A stretch of DNA of 64,000 bases from Peribacillus alkalitolerans (GCF_010882125.1 NZ_JAAGVZ010000005.1:186001-250000), one strand, 5' to 3'. Counted from the first letter of the stretch, positions 19,589-29,304 are shown. The notes: a model not told the origin generated them from the letters alone. Made by a program: numbers and translations.

Positions 19589-20878
19589 TTAATGTGCTGG
19601 GAAGAAAATCATTTGGATCAGGAAAACGATCCCGAAAAAATAAATTATGGGATGAACTTGTTTTCCTTTTCCACTGAAGAGTTTTAATAGTGGATACGTT
19701 ATGAATCCAATTGCAATTCCAGTTGCGATGCTCGATGTTAATGGCATAGTTAGGATGATGATAAATGCAGGAAATGCATCATCAAATTCATTCCATTTCA
19801 CTTTTGCCAAGCCTTCCATCATGAAACAACCTACAATAATCAATACTGGCGCTGTGATAGCTGGCAATGCAGAAATCGCTGAAATCACCGGAGAAAAGAA
19901 CATGGATATTGTAAATAGGATGGCTACCACTACCGCCGTTAATCCTGTTCTTCCACCTGCTGCAACCCCCGTACTTGATTCAATGTATGCAGTTGATGGA
20001 CTCGTTCCGAACATGGCTCCAACAGTCGTTGCTAAGGAGTCACCTAAGAAAGCTTGTTTCGCTCTAGGAAAAACTCCATTTTTCATTAATCCAGCCTGTT
20101 CAGAAACTCCAATCATCGTACCAGTAGTATCGAAAATCGTGACGAGTAGGAAAGCAAAGATAACCGCATACAAACCATTTGAAAATACACCACTTAAATC
20201 TAAATCAAAGAACACTGGTGCAGGCGGTACTGAGGCAATTCCTTTGAAGTGAAGCATATCAAAGAAATAACCCACTATTGCAGTTATAATCATACCTAAG
20301 AACAATGCTCCATTTACTCTTCTAGACATTAACGCAAGCGTCAGTAATAAACCGAAAATGGATAAGACTGTGACAGGATTTTGCAAATCACCTAAAGTAA
20401 TCATCGTAGCTTCATTTGGAACGATGATACCAGCAGACTTCAAACCAATAAATGCAATGAACAATCCAATTCCTGACGTGATACCATATTTCAAACTCGG
20501 AGGAATTGCCATGATTAACAATTCTCGTAATTTGCTTACGCTTAACAAAATAAATATTAAACCAGCCACAAAGACTGCTCCAAATACCGTTTGATAAGAC
20601 AAACCTTGTGTTCCAACGACACTTGCAAAGTATGCATTCAGTCCCATTCCTGGTGCAATTGCAATTGGATATTTTGCCGCAAGACCCATAATAAGTGTCC
20701 CTGTCACGGCAGCAATAATCGTCGCCATGAATACTTGTTCAAACGGGACTCCTGCAGAAGAAAGAATAGCAGGGTTAACAATCACGATATACACCATTGT
20801 CAAAAAGGTAGTAATCCCTGCGAAAACCTCCGTTTTTACATTTGTACCATATTCTTTTAAATGAAAATACTTTTCCAT
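19589..20878 (-). CDS. pbuO: Purine permease PbuO (NCS2, AzgA family)
   Basis: About 430-residue membrane transporter with 12-14 helices that imports hypoxanthine/guanine with protons. AzgA-family signatures are present: YPIAIAPGMGLNAYFA, TIFDTTGTMIGV and GTSPSTAYIESS. It is closer to PbuO than to PbuG by recalled sequence. Two adjacent ATG codons exist; GGAGG is best placed (7 bases) for the second at 20878. No purine riboswitch is visible in its leader, but a pair of PurBox-like sites is. It interrupts the usual sigF-spoVAA neighbourhood. Confidence 0.88.
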   Translation of the reverse strand: MEKYFHLKEYGTNVKTEVFAGITTFLTMVYIVIVNPAILSSAGVPFEQVFMATIIAAVTGTLIMGLAAKYPIAIAPGMGLNAYFASVVGTQGLSYQTVFGAVFVAGLIFILLSVSKLRELLIMAIPPSLKYGITSGIGLFIAFIGLKSAGIIVPNEATMITLGDLQNPVTVLSIFGLLLTLALMSRRVNGALFLGMIITAIVGYFFDMLHFKGIASVPPAPVFFDLDLSGVFSNGLYAVIFAFLLVTIFDTTGTMIGVSEQAGLMKNGVFPRAKQAFLGDSLATTVGAMFGTSPSTAYIESSTGVAAGGRTGLTAVVVAILFTISMFFSPVISAISALPAITAPVLIIVGCFMMEGLAKVKWNEFDDAFPAFIIILTMPLTSSIATGIAIGFITYPLLKLFSGKGKQVHPIIYFFGIVFLIQMIFFPAH

Positions 20879-20914
20879 CATATTACCTCCAACGGACTTA
20901 CAAATAACTATTTA

Positions 20915-20958
20915 AAATACGAATAATAAAAACAACCTAAACTATAATATTCGTTTTT
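20915..20958 (-). promoter_or_regulatory. Inverted PurBox-like pair in the pbuO leader
   Basis: Two 13-base sites, AAATACGAATAAT (20915-20927, plus) and AAAAACGAATATT (20958-20946, minus), in inverted orientation with 18 bases between. Each agrees with the recalled PurR box AWWWCCGAACWWT at 11 of 13 positions. They overlap the promoter, which fits repression by PurR. Confidence 0.4.
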
Positions 20959-20972
20959 AATCAAAAATACAA
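20944..20972 (-). promoter_or_regulatory. Sigma-A promoter for pbuO
   Basis: Minus strand TTGTAT (20972-20967), 17 bases, TATTAT (20949-20944). Leader of about 65-70 bases to the start codon. Confidence 0.5.
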
Positions 20973-21111
20973 GGGTGATTCCCCATTATTTTTTTTGTTT
21001 TTTTTGGAATAGACTAAACACTTTAATTAAACGGATAGCTATACCTATACATTATTTCTGCAACTCTTACCTACTTCTACTTACTTTTTTCTCTGTTTAT
21101 TGTAGCTTCAG

Positions 21112-21151
21112 AGCAAAAAAAAAATCCGTATGAATTAATCATTCATACGGA
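21112..21151 (-). terminator. Terminator overlapping the end of sigF
   Basis: TCCGTATGAAT / ATTCATACGGA, 11 perfect pairs with a 5-base loop, followed by about a dozen T on the minus strand. One arm encodes the last codons of sigF, so it ends the spoIIA transcript immediately after the coding region. Confidence 0.9.
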
Positions 21152-21893
21152 CTTTCATTTGTTGTAGAATCTTTTTTTCCAGTCTCGAAACCTGTACTTG
21201 AGAAATGCCTAAACGATCAGCTACTTCAGATTGAGTTTGATCTTTGTAATAGCGAAGATAGACAATCAATCTCTCTCTTTCATCCAGCTCGAGAATCGCA
21301 TCCTTCAATGCAAGTTTTTCAAACCATTTACCTTCTTGGTTATCAGAAATTTGGTCCAATAATGTAATTGGGTCCCCATCATTTTCATACACCGTTTCAT
21401 GGATGGAAGATGGCATCCTACTCGCTTCTTGAGCGAGCACAATTTCCTCTGGGCTGATTTGCAAGAATTCAGCCAGTTCATTCACGGTTGGGTTTCTTCC
21501 AACGACTTTAGTCAACTCTTCTTTTGCCCTACGTATTTTATTCGCCATTTCTTTTAGAGAGCGGCTAACCTTTACGGTTCCGTCATCCCTAATAAATCGT
21601 TGGATTTCACCAATAATCATTGGAACAGCATACGTAGAAAATTTTACATCAAAGGATAAATCAAATTTATCCACTGATTTTAATAGACCGATACATCCTA
21701 TCTGAAATAAGTCATCCGGCTCATATCCTCTATTCAAGAAACGTTGAACGACTGACCAAACTAATCTTAGGTTGCTTTTTACTATGGTGTCTCGGGCGCT
21801 TTGGTCCCCATTCTGGCTGAGGCGGATCAATTTTTTCACTTCTTCATCCTTTAAATGGGCCGTTTGCTTGCTGTTTTTGACCTCCACATCCAT
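21135..21893 (-). CDS. sigF: RNA polymerase sigma-F factor
   Basis: 252-residue sigma-70-family factor, the first forespore-specific sigma. Region 2 is visible in DDLFQIGCIGLLKSVDKFD, with FSTYAVPMIIGEIQRFIRDD and KVSRSLKEMA; region 4 helix-turn-helix at the C-terminus is SEVADRLGISQVQVSRLEKK. It is held inactive by SpoIIAB and released by SpoIIAA. Third gene of the spoIIA operon, 13 bases after spoIIAB. B. subtilis sigma-F has 255 residues. Confidence 0.97.
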   Translation of the reverse strand: MDVEVKNSKQTAHLKDEEVKKLIRLSQNGDQSARDTIVKSNLRLVWSVVQRFLNRGYEPDDLFQIGCIGLLKSVDKFDLSFDVKFSTYAVPMIIGEIQRFIRDDGTVKVSRSLKEMANKIRRAKEELTKVVGRNPTVNELAEFLQISPEEIVLAQEASRMPSSIHETVYENDGDPITLLDQISDNQEGKWFEKLALKDAILELDERERLIVYLRYYKDQTQSEVADRLGISQVQVSRLEKKILQQMKVRMND

Positions 21894-21906
21894 AAGCAGA
21901 TCTCCC

Positions 21907-22347
21907 TTAATTGCATAAAGCTTTGCTATACATCAACTGTTTTCGCAATCGAATAATCGTGCCTTCTTCTTTGTGAGACACGACGCTCAGCTCATCCATA
22001 AAGTTTTCCATAATCGTAAAGCCCATCCCTGAACGTTCAAGTTCTGGTTTTGACGTGAATAAAGGCTGACGTGCTTCTTCAATGTCTTCAATTCCTATTC
22101 CCTCATCACGGATTGTCATCTCTACTGTATTGCCTTCAATGCTAACAGAAATATAGACAATTCCTTTTGGATCATTTTCATATCCATGGATAATTGAGTT
22201 GGTAACCGCCTCTGAAACAACCGTTTTGATTTCTGTTAATTCATCCATGGTTGGATCTAGCTGGGCAATGAATGCCGCTACTGTCACCCTTGCAAACGAT
22301 TCATTTTGACTTAATGCTGAAAACTGTAAATCCATTGTATTCTTCAT
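21907..22347 (-). CDS. spoIIAB: Anti-sigma-F factor and kinase SpoIIAB
   Basis: 146-residue GHKL-type serine kinase. It binds sigma-F and phosphorylates SpoIIAA. N-box [14 protein letters not shown] (Mg-ATP binding), then [10 protein letters not shown] and [12 protein letters not shown] for the rest of the ATP pocket. Its ATG overlaps the spoIIAA stop by one base (TAATG), so translation is coupled and the two partners are made in near-equal amounts. Confidence 0.97.
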   Translation of the reverse strand: MKNTMDLQFSALSQNESFARVTVAAFIAQLDPTMDELTEIKTVVSEAVTNSIIHGYENDPKGIVYISVSIEGNTVEMTIRDEGIGIEDIEEARQPLFTSKPELERSGMGFTIMENFMDELSVVSHKEEGTIIRLRKQLMYSKALCN

Positions 22348-22697
22348 TACGCAACCCCCAATCTAAGTAAAGCATTTTCTTCTGATGGTTCCTGCTTAAT
22401 AATTTTAAATAAACCAGACATCTCAAACAATCGCTTTACAGCTGGGGAGATTGCGCAAACTACCATTTCGCCGTGATTCTGTTTAATTTGTTTATAGCGC
22501 CCAAGAATGACACCTAAACCTGAACTATCCATAAAAGAAAGTTCATCTAAATTCAAGATGATGTGCTTGATTCCATGCTTCTCGATAGCTGAAGAGGCTT
22601 TATCCTTCAACTCCTCAGCGGTATGATGATCAAGCTCACCCTTTAGCCTGATGCACAATACATCTTCTTTAATCTCTAAGTCAATAGCAAGACCCAC
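22347..22697 (-). CDS. spoIIAA: Anti-sigma-F factor antagonist SpoIIAA
   Basis: 116-residue STAS-domain protein. The phosphorylated serine is S58 in [14 protein letters not shown]. Unphosphorylated SpoIIAA displaces sigma-F from SpoIIAB; SpoIIE removes the phosphate in the forespore. First gene of spoIIAA-AB-sigF. Confidence 0.97.
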   Translation of the reverse strand: MGLAIDLEIKEDVLCIRLKGELDHHTAEELKDKASSAIEKHGIKHIILNLDELSFMDSSGLGVILGRYKQIKQNHGEMVVCAISPAVKRLFEMSGLFKIIKQEPSEENALLRLGVA

Positions 22698-22733
22698 TAT
22701 TTACAGCCTCCTTCACTGTCTTATAGTGAGTCA

Positions 22734-22760
22734 ATTTCTATATCCAAGGTGTAATATCCT
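22734..22760 (-). promoter_or_regulatory. Sigma-H-like promoter for spoIIA
   Basis: Minus strand AGGATAT (22760-22754), 12 bases, ATAGAAAT (22741-22734). The pattern agrees with the sigma-H consensus RnAGGAwWW-N11/12-RnnGAAT with one mismatch in the -10. Position about 40 bases before spoIIAA. Sigma-H drives this operon in B. subtilis. Confidence 0.55.
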
Positions 22761-22785
22761 TCTAGTTGACAAAACTAGTGTTCAT

Positions 22786-22803
22786 TCTCGAAAACTTGCC
22801 GAA
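22786..22803 (-). promoter_or_regulatory. Paired Spo0A boxes upstream of spoIIA
   Basis: TGCCGAA (22797-22803) is an exact TGNCGAA Spo0A box; TCTCGAA (22786-22792) has one mismatch. They are 11 bases apart, one helix turn, and just upstream of the sigma-H -35, as expected for activation by Spo0A~P. Confidence 0.5.
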
Positions 22804-22855
22804 ATTCGATAAAATACTACAATCGAAATGAGTAGGGGCTTGCCCCCACCCTCCT

Positions 22856-24028
22856 TTATTTACTGTCTGATAGGGTGAACATGCCGAAGGCTCTTTTATA
22901 AAGGTCCCACCAGCTAGCTTTTTTAATGTTCTTCTTGGCGACAATCGGGGATTCAACCATGACTTTATCACCTTTGATAACTTTTAGCGTTCCGATTTCG
23001 TCACCCTTTTGAATAGGTGCTTTTAAATTTTTCTTTAATTCCACTACTTTTTTAATATCTTTGATGGTTTCACCTTTTTTCGTTAGAACGGAAATTGGTT
23101 CACTTGTTACTGCTGCCACGGTCTTTTGATTCCCTTTGCTAACGTGGACGTCTTTTAATTGGAATCCGCGTTCATAGACTGGATGAGTCATATATTGTGA
23201 ATACGCATAGTCCAACATTTTTGTCACTTGGGCATTACGTTCTTTTGGTGAAGGTGCACCGAACACCACAGCAATGACTCTCATATTTCCTTTTTTCGCT
23301 GTGGCTGTCAGACAATACTTTGCTTCATTGGTAAATCCTGTTTTTAAGCCATCTACACCTGTATAGAATCTGACTAGTTTGTTCGTGTTGACTAGCCAAA
23401 ATTTTTTGTTTGTGTTTTCTCGAAGATAAGATTCGTAAGTTCCAGTGAATTTTGTGATGGTATCGTACTTCAGTAACTCTTTTGCCATCATAGCCATATC
23501 GTGGGCTGTGCTATAGTGGTCAGAAGCAGGCAATCCTGTTGCATTTTGAAACTTTGTATTTTTCAACCCTAAATCTTTCGCTTTGTCATTCATCATTTCC
23601 ACAAACGCTTCTTCTGAGCCTGCTATCCTCTCAGCTAATGCGACTGATGCGTCATTCGCCGAACCAATCGCGATTCCTTTAAGCATTTGCTCAGTAGTCA
23701 TTTCCTCACCAGGTTCAAGGAAAATTTGAGATCCGCCCATTGATGCAGCATACTCGCTTGTACGAATTTTTTCTTTCATTGTTAGCTTGCCTGTATCAAG
23801 TGCTTCCATGATTAATACCATGGTCATTATTTTTGTCATACTTGCAGGTGGTAGCTGCTCATCTCGATTTTTTTCATACAAAATCGCTCCTGTATCGCGT
23901 TCAATCAAGATCGCTGACTTCGATTGCTCCGCTAGATCCGCACCTTTTTTCTCGGCAGCTAATGCTGTTGGAACGGTAAAGCCAAACAGGAATGTAGTAA
24001 TTAGGCATATTGAAATAAAGCGTTTCAT
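22856..24028 (-). CDS. dacF: D-alanyl-D-alanine carboxypeptidase DacF
   Basis: 390-residue secreted penicillin-binding protein, forespore-expressed in B. subtilis, that regulates cross-linking of spore peptidoglycan. Signal peptide about 1-25 (MKRFISICLITTFLFG, cut after ALA), then SMTK (S63, K66), SAN in IGSANDASVAL and KTG in DGLKTGFT; a C-terminal beta-rich domain and amphipathic helix follow. ATG 24028 has GGAGGG 8 bases before it. In B. subtilis it reads through into spoIIAA. A weak sigma-F-like GTATA/GG pair lies near 24066-24086. Confidence 0.94.
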   Translation of the reverse strand: MKRFISICLITTFLFGFTVPTALAAEKKGADLAEQSKSAILIERDTGAILYEKNRDEQLPPASMTKIMTMVLIMEALDTGKLTMKEKIRTSEYAASMGGSQIFLEPGEEMTTEQMLKGIAIGSANDASVALAERIAGSEEAFVEMMNDKAKDLGLKNTKFQNATGLPASDHYSTAHDMAMMAKELLKYDTITKFTGTYESYLRENTNKKFWLVNTNKLVRFYTGVDGLKTGFTNEAKYCLTATAKKGNMRVIAVVFGAPSPKERNAQVTKMLDYAYSQYMTHPVYERGFQLKDVHVSKGNQKTVAAVTSEPISVLTKKGETIKDIKKVVELKKNLKAPIQKGDEIGTLKVIKGDKVMVESPIVAKKNIKKASWWDLYKRAFGMFTLSDSK

Positions 24029-24203
24029 CTCCAAACCCTCCAATCAGTAATAGCTTCCATTTTTTCCAATAAAAATTGTTTTATACAAATGTTTCCTCTT
24101 TATAAAAGACTTATTAATGGATTTTTTTACTAATTACAAAGGGGATGTTAAACTTATCTAGAATTGGATAGAAGTATGCTTTTTTTGGGGAGGTAACATT
24201 ACA

Positions 24204-24575
24204 ATGAATTATAAAATTTTAGGAATTGAACATATCCAATTGGCAGCACCTCAAGGTTGTGAAGTGGCAGCAAGGAAATTTTTTGGTGACATTCTTGGCA
24301 TGGAAGAGATCCCTAAACCAGAGTCCCTTCAAGGACGAGGAGGGGTATGGTTCAAGGTAGGTAACCAAGAACTTCATATTGGGGTTGAACAAAACTTTAG
24401 TCCTGCCAAAAAAGCACACCCCGCTTTTACAATCGTGGAGCTTAAACAGCTTCAGGCTCGCTTAGAGGAATGCGGTGTGGCAATTAAGGAAGATACCCCG
24501 ATTGCTGGAAGATCACGCTTTTTTGTCAGTGATCCATTTGGGAATAGAATTGAGTTTTTAGAATTTCATAAATAA
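24204..24575 (+). CDS. VOC-family (glyoxalase-like) protein
   Basis: 123-residue metal-binding dioxygenase/glyoxalase-fold protein with paired beta-alpha-beta-beta-beta units. Likely metal ligands are the His of IEHIQLA, the His of ELHIGVE and a C-terminal Glu in RIEFLEFH. Such proteins include lactoylglutathione lyase-like and antibiotic-resistance proteins; the substrate is not predictable here. The ribosome site is GGGGAGGTAAC. Monocistronic, inserted between dacF and the nucleoside operon, with its own terminator. Confidence 0.82.
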   Translation: MNYKILGIEHIQLAAPQGCEVAARKFFGDILGMEEIPKPESLQGRGGVWFKVGNQELHIGVEQNFSPAKKAHPAFTIVELKQLQARLEECGVAIKEDTPIAGRSRFFVSDPFGNRIEFLEFHK

Positions 24576-24578
24576 GAA

Positions 24579-24612
24579 AAAGGCTGCTCCCATTTTTGGG
24601 AACAGCCTTTAT
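24579..24612. terminator. Bidirectional terminator between the VOC gene and pdp
   Basis: AAGGCTG-c-TCCC / GGGA-a-CAGCCTT with a T-rich loop and flanking A/T runs. A second inverted repeat, CTAGCAC/GTGCTAG near 24653-24681, has no T-run and is probably not a terminator. Confidence 0.85.
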
Positions 24613-24696
24613 TAATAGATTAGGAAGTATAACTTTTGAAGTTAGACCAGTTTCTAGCACCGACACACAAGACGTGCTAGTCCGTGGCTTTTCTTA

Positions 24697-26001
24697 CTAC
24701 AGCATAATCTCTTTATAAATAAGTGTTGGTTTTTCTACTTTCTCTGAAGAAACGATAATGTTTTCATATAACATTTCTTTTACTTTTTCTACATCTTCGA
24801 AATTGCTATGAATCGTTACTAATGATTCGCCTTTTTTGACTTCATCTCCGATTTTTTTATTCAGCATTAAACCTACCGCTAAATCAATCACGGATTCTTT
24901 CGTCGCACGGCCAGCACCTAGAAGCATTGCAGCTGTCCCTACTTCATCCGCAACGATTTCTCTTACATAACCATCTTCTTTTGCTTCAAGTTCAAAAGTA
25001 TATTGTGCCTTAGGAAGCTTTGTTGGATCGTCGATGACTGATCCATCTCCACCTTGTGAAGATAGGAACAATTTAAACTTCTCCAAAGCCGCTCCATTTT
25101 CCATCACTTCAACTAGCATTTTTCTTGCTTCTTCTAATGAAGACGCTTTTTCAGCAAGGTAAACCATGTGGCTACCTAGAACAAGACAAAGTTCGGTTAA
25201 ATCTTCTGGACCTTCGCCTTTTAATGTATCGATCGCTTCCTTTACTTCTAAAGCGTTTCCGATTGCATATCCGAGTGGTTGACTCATATCTGAGATAACC
25301 GCCATTGTTTTACGTCCTACATTGTTTCCGATGCCTACCATCGCTTTTGCAAGTGCTTCAGAATCTTCCACTGTTTTCATGAAAGCCCCTGCTCCTGTCT
25401 TTACATCCAAAACGATTGCATCTGCACCAGCAGCTATTTTCTTACTCATAATGGAGCTTGCTATTAATGGGATGCTATCTACTGTCGCAGTTACGTCACG
25501 CAATGCATATAACTTTTTGTCAGCAGGCGTTAAATTACCTGTCTGTCCGATAACCGCGATTTTATTCTTATTCACTAAATCGATGAATTCTTCTTTTTCA
25601 ATTTCCACATGGAAGCCTTCAACAGCCTCAAGTTTATCAATTGTTCCACCTGTATGGCCAAGTCCACGACCTGACATTTTTGCAACAGGTACATCTAAGG
25701 CAGCGACTAGTGGGCCAAGTACAAGTGTAGTCGTATCGCCTACACCGCCCGTACTGTGTTTATCTACTTTTACACCTTCAATGGCCGACAAATCAATTTG
25801 ATCTCCTGATTTGACCATAGCCATTGTTAAATCAGCGCGTTCCTTATCAGTCATGCCTTTAAAGAAAATTGCCATGCTAAGTGCACTCATTTGATAATCA
25901 GGGATACTTCCATTCGTGAAGCCATTAATTATGAATGTAATTTCTTCAGTCGATAATTCAAGTCCGTCGCGTTTCTTTTCAATTAAATCAACCATTCTCA
26001 T
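24697..26001 (-). CDS. pdp: Pyrimidine-nucleoside phosphorylase
   Basis: 434 residues. It cleaves uridine, thymidine or deoxyuridine with phosphate to base and (deoxy)ribose-1-phosphate. Phosphate-binding [13 protein letters not shown] and the family signature [17 protein letters not shown] are present. Third gene of drm-punA-pdp, 26 bases after punA. Its sugar phosphate product feeds Drm. Confidence 0.95.
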   Translation of the reverse strand: MRMVDLIEKKRDGLELSTEEITFIINGFTNGSIPDYQMSALSMAIFFKGMTDKERADLTMAMVKSGDQIDLSAIEGVKVDKHSTGGVGDTTTLVLGPLVAALDVPVAKMSGRGLGHTGGTIDKLEAVEGFHVEIEKEEFIDLVNKNKIAVIGQTGNLTPADKKLYALRDVTATVDSIPLIASSIMSKKIAAGADAIVLDVKTGAGAFMKTVEDSEALAKAMVGIGNNVGRKTMAVISDMSQPLGYAIGNALEVKEAIDTLKGEGPEDLTELCLVLGSHMVYLAEKASSLEEARKMLVEVMENGAALEKFKLFLSSQGGDGSVIDDPTKLPKAQYTFELEAKEDGYVREIVADEVGTAAMLLGAGRATKESVIDLAVGLMLNKKIGDEVKKGESLVTIHSNFEDVEKVKEMLYENIIVSSEKVEKPTLIYKEIML

Positions 26002-26027
26002 GTTGGGTTACCATCCTTTATCAGTTG

Positions 26028-26840
26028 TTAAATGCTCTCAACTAATCCTTTTACATAGCTTAAAAAGCTTGATTTTACTTTTTCTGTCGTCTCAATCACT
26101 TCATCATGAGATAGTGGCTGATCAAGGATTCCTGCTGCCATGTTCGTGATACAAGAAATTCCTAGGACTCTCATACCCGAATGACGAGCCACAATTACTT
26201 CCGGTACAGTAGACATACCAACTGCATCTCCACCCCAAATACGTGCAAGTCGTACCTCAGCTGGAGTTTCGTATGCAGGGCCAAAGTTTCCTACATAGAC
26301 TCCTTCTTTGACATCTATGCTTTGTTTTCTTGCTTCATCCTTTGCAATTGCAATAAACTGAGCATCATAAGCTTGAGACATATCTGGGAATCTTGGTCCA
26401 AATCGTTCATCATTATGGCCCATCAATGGGTTTGTTCCGAAATTGTTAATATGGTCTGTGATAATCATCAAATCTCCAGCTGAGAAACTTTCGTTCACTC
26501 CACCTGCAGCATTCGTCACAATCAGCTTTTCAACCCCAAGTAATTTCATTACTCGTACTGGGAACGTAACTTTATCCATTGAGTATCCTTCGTAGAAATG
26601 GAAGCGACCTTGCATCGCAATGACCGTTTTACCATTCAATTCACCAATGACTAATTGCCCTGCATGTCCTTGGACAGTAGACGTTGGAAAATTTGGAATT
26701 TCTTCATAAGGGATTTTTACTGGGTTTTCGATTTCATCTGCCAATACTCCCAGACCAGAACCTAGGATTAGTCCAATTTCCGGCTTATTGCTTATTTTTG
26801 CTTCAATAGATTGAGCGGCTTTTTGAGCTTGTTCAAACAT
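26028..26840 (-). CDS. punA: Purine-nucleoside phosphorylase (PNP family 2 type)
   Basis: 270 residues, trimeric-type enzyme splitting guanosine, inosine and their deoxy forms. Phosphate-loop LGSGLGVLAD, substrate blocks TVQGHAGQL and NAAGGVNESFSAGDLM, and GMSTVPEV are visible. The gene is also called pupG. It lies 15 bases after drm. Confidence 0.95.
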   Translation of the reverse strand: MFEQAQKAAQSIEAKISNKPEIGLILGSGLGVLADEIENPVKIPYEEIPNFPTSTVQGHAGQLVIGELNGKTVIAMQGRFHFYEGYSMDKVTFPVRVMKLLGVEKLIVTNAAGGVNESFSAGDLMIITDHINNFGTNPLMGHNDERFGPRFPDMSQAYDAQFIAIAKDEARKQSIDVKEGVYVGNFGPAYETPAEVRLARIWGGDAVGMSTVPEVIVARHSGMRVLGISCITNMAAGILDQPLSHDEVIETTEKVKSSFLSYVKGLVESI

Positions 26841-26855
26841 GGTTCTCTCTCCGTT

Positions 26856-28043
26856 CTATTTCAATTCTTGTAAAAAACTTTTACCGTAAACAGGCATTTT
26901 CACTTCGAAATTATCAGCAACTGTTGCTCCAATATCTGCGAAAGTATCCATGATTGGAAGCTTGCCCGGTGTTTGTAAAGACTTCGAATACACTAATAAA
27001 GGTACATATTCTCTAGTATGGTCCGTTCCAGGGTGTACTGGATCGTTTCCGTGGTCAGCAGTGATAATAAGTAAATCTTCATCTTGAAGCTGTGGCAACA
27101 CTTCTGCCAGTCTCACATCATATTCTTCCAAAGCTTTTCCATAACCAATTGGATCACGTCTATGTCCAAACAATGCGTCAAAATCTACTAGGTTTGAAAA
27201 GCTCATGCCTGTAAACTCCATATTGATTGTTTCAAGCAATTTGTCCATGCCATCCATGTTCGAAACTGTACGTAACGATTGAGTTACCCCTTCACCATCA
27301 AAAATGTCAGAAATTTTCCCGATTGCAAGCACATCATATCCTGAATCCTTTAATGCATTCATTACCGTTGGATCAAACGGCTTTAATGCATAGTCATGGC
27401 GATTCGAAGTGCGCTTAAAGTTTCCTGCTTCTCCCAAGAAAGGTCGAGCGATAATTCTTCCAATCATATACTCTTCACGTAATGTCATTTTACGTGCTAA
27501 TTCACAAATTTTGTATAATTCATCTAAAGGTACGATTTCCTCATGAGCAGCTATTTGCAAAACAGAATCAGCAGACGTATACACAATTAACGCTCCTGTT
27601 TCCATATGCTCTTTTCCGAGCTCATCTAATATTTCAGTGCCGCTCGCTGGTTTATTACCAATTACTTTTCTTCCTGATTTTTCTTCTAATTCTTGAATCA
27701 ATTCAGGCGGAAAACCTTCTGGGAAGACTTTGAAAGGAGTTTCAATGTTCAAGCCCATGATTTCCCAGTGACCTGTCATTGTATCCTTGCCGTTTGAAGC
27801 TTCTTGAACTTTTGTATAATAAGCCATTGGCTCATTTACTTTAGAAATCCCTTTTATATCCTCGATATTTCCAAGGCCTAGTTTTTCCATATTTGGCATG
27901 TTCAAACCGTTCATTTTCTCAGCGATATGACCTAGCGTATGAGCCCCATTATCTCCAAACTTCTCAGCATCTGGTGCTTCACCAATCCCGACGGAGTCCA
28001 TAACTACCAAAAAAATACGCTTAAAATTTTTATATGATTTCAT
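26856..28043 (-). CDS. drm: Phosphopentomutase
   Basis: 395 residues, alkaline-phosphatase superfamily, two Mn ions. It interconverts (deoxy)ribose 1-phosphate and 5-phosphate. Metal-binding motifs [12 protein letters not shown] near the N-terminus and [19 protein letters not shown] at the C-terminus are intact. The synonym is deoB. First gene of the nucleoside-salvage operon, with GGGAGGATCTC before the ATG. Confidence 0.96.
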   Translation of the reverse strand: MKSYKNFKRIFLVVMDSVGIGEAPDAEKFGDNGAHTLGHIAEKMNGLNMPNMEKLGLGNIEDIKGISKVNEPMAYYTKVQEASNGKDTMTGHWEIMGLNIETPFKVFPEGFPPELIQELEEKSGRKVIGNKPASGTEILDELGKEHMETGALIVYTSADSVLQIAAHEEIVPLDELYKICELARKMTLREEYMIGRIIARPFLGEAGNFKRTSNRHDYALKPFDPTVMNALKDSGYDVLAIGKISDIFDGEGVTQSLRTVSNMDGMDKLLETINMEFTGMSFSNLVDFDALFGHRRDPIGYGKALEEYDVRLAEVLPQLQDEDLLIITADHGNDPVHPGTDHTREYVPLLVYSKSLQTPGKLPIMDTFADIGATVADNFEVKMPVYGKSFLQELK

Positions 28044-28152
28044 GAGATCCTCCCATTCTGATCTTAGTCGTCTCTAATTCTGTATCTTCCCCTTGTTAGG
28101 GTAGAAATAACCGTTTTTCATACACAACATTCGTCGGAAGTCTGACCTCTAC

Positions 28153-28182
28153 ATTGTAATCGATTGATCAATCCAAAGTAAA
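28153..28182 (-). promoter_or_regulatory. Promoter with palindromic operator before drm-punA-pdp
   Basis: Minus strand TTTACT (28182-28177), 18 bases, TACAAT (28158-28153). The spacer contains the perfect 12-base palindrome GATTGATCAATC (28162-28173), positioned to block polymerase. A DeoR/NupR-type nucleoside repressor is a plausible binder but none is encoded here. Confidence 0.4.
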
Positions 28183-28334
28183 GAAATCTCCTGTAATATT
28201 CACAAAACCTTCAACTAGTAATTTTTCCTTTTCGGTGCCTTTTCCTTCGTTGATTTAAAATAATCCTCATTGGGCTCGTGTGATTCCCTTTTTCTTTCTC
28301 TTGAACCGGAAACGGGCAGCATTGCTATAGCTAC

Positions 28335-28364
28335 AAAAGAAATCAGGGTACCCTGATTTCTTTT
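28335..28364. terminator. Terminator after xerD
   Basis: AAAAGAAATCAGGG / CCCTGATTTCTTTT: 14 perfect pairs meeting at TA, with T-runs at both ends. Symmetric and bidirectional. Confidence 0.85.
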
Positions 28365-28395
28365 GCACTTCTATTAATCTTTGAGTCTAGTAATT

Positions 28396-29304
28396 TCAGG
28401 CACGAGGATGGAATTTTTTATAGACATCCTTCAAGCGAACATTGGTTACATGTGTGTATATCTGAGTTGTAGAAATATCGGCGTGTCCTAACATTTCTTG
28501 TACCGATCTTAAATCTGCCCCGTTCATCAATAAATGTGTCGCAAACGAGTGCCTTAACGTATGAGGTGTAAGTTCCTTTTCAATCCTTGCTTCGTTAGCA
28601 AGTTTTTTTAGGATTTTCCAAAATCCTTGCCGTGTAAGACGATTGCCATGATGATTCAGGAAGAGAGCATCTGTTTTATTCTTACGGTTCATAAGCGTTT
28701 GTCTACTGGCTCCTAGATAATGCTCGATTGCAGAAAGAGCTGTTCTCCCAATAGGAATAATCCTTTCCTTATTTCCCTTCCCCACACAACGCACAAAGCC
28801 CATCGTCGCATGAACATCCGAAACATCTAATCCTATTAGTTCACTGACCCTCATTCCAGTCGCATACAATAATTCGAGCATTGCTTTGTCCCGTGCTCCA
28901 AATACATCATTTTTTTCAGGAACCTCTAAGAGGGCTTCTACTTCCTCCATGCTCATCACTTTTGGTAGAGATCGTTCAGGTTGAGGGCTTTCAATATGTA
29001 CAGAAGGATCTTGCTCCGTCACCTTTTCCCTTAGCAAAAACTGATGATAAGATCTGATGGAAGCAATATGTCTCGCCAATGTCCTTGAAGACTTCCCTTG
29101 CTGCTTGAGATGCCCAAGAAAATGGACGATTTGTCCCCTAGAAACAGTATTCCAATTTGTTATTTGTTCGATTTGTTGAAGATATTTTAGATAGGATTTC
29201 AAGTCTCTTGTATACGAGACGAGCGTGTTTTTAGCAAGTCCCTTTTCAACGGTTAAAAAATGTATGAAATCTCGAATTTGATCCTGCATCCCATTACTCC
29301 CCAC
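28396..29304 (-). CDS. xerD: Site-specific tyrosine recombinase XerD
   Basis: 302 residues. With XerC/CodV it resolves chromosome dimers at dif. N-terminal SAM-like core-binding domain (about 8-95), C-terminal catalytic domain with the first Arg in [24 protein letters not shown] (His and Arg), [15 protein letters not shown] (His and nucleophilic Tyr). Length near 296 in B. subtilis. Overlaps the yqzK end by 11 bases. Confidence 0.95.
   Translation of the reverse strand: MGSNGMQDQIRDFIHFLTVEKGLAKNTLVSYTRDLKSYLKYLQQIEQITNWNTVSRGQIVHFLGHLKQQGKSSRTLARHIASIRSYHQFLLREKVTEQDPSVHIESPQPERSLPKVMSMEEVEALLEVPEKNDVFGARDKAMLELLYATGMRVSELIGLDVSDVHATMGFVRCVGKGNKERIIPIGRTALSAIEHYLGASRQTLMNRKNKTDALFLNHHGNRLTRQGFWKILKKLANEARIEKELTPHTLRHSFATHLLMNGADLRSVQEMLGHADISTTQIYTHVTNVRLKDVYKKFHPRA

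Larger units (their letters stand above)
28044..28395. other. Intergenic gap between drm and xerD, 352 bases
   Basis: Contains the drm promoter and operator-like palindrome, and the xerD terminator. A 35-codon minus-strand frame (28322-28215; basic, MLPVSGSRERKR) is protein-like in composition but lacks a ribosome site and is not called. Confidence 0.6.

Noticed and set aside
20882-21134. Leader of pbuO examined for a purine riboswitch
   Set aside because: The conserved purine aptamer core and its flanking stem were not found; only PurBox-like repeats were seen.
24653-24681. Inverted repeat CTAGCAC/GTGCTAG after pdp, considered a terminator
   Set aside because: Long loop and no T-run; the stronger bidirectional terminator just beyond it serves the gene.
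28215-28322. 35-codon basic minus-strand frame between drm and xerD
   Set aside because: Composition looks protein-like but there is no ribosome site and no known homolog; left as unsupported.
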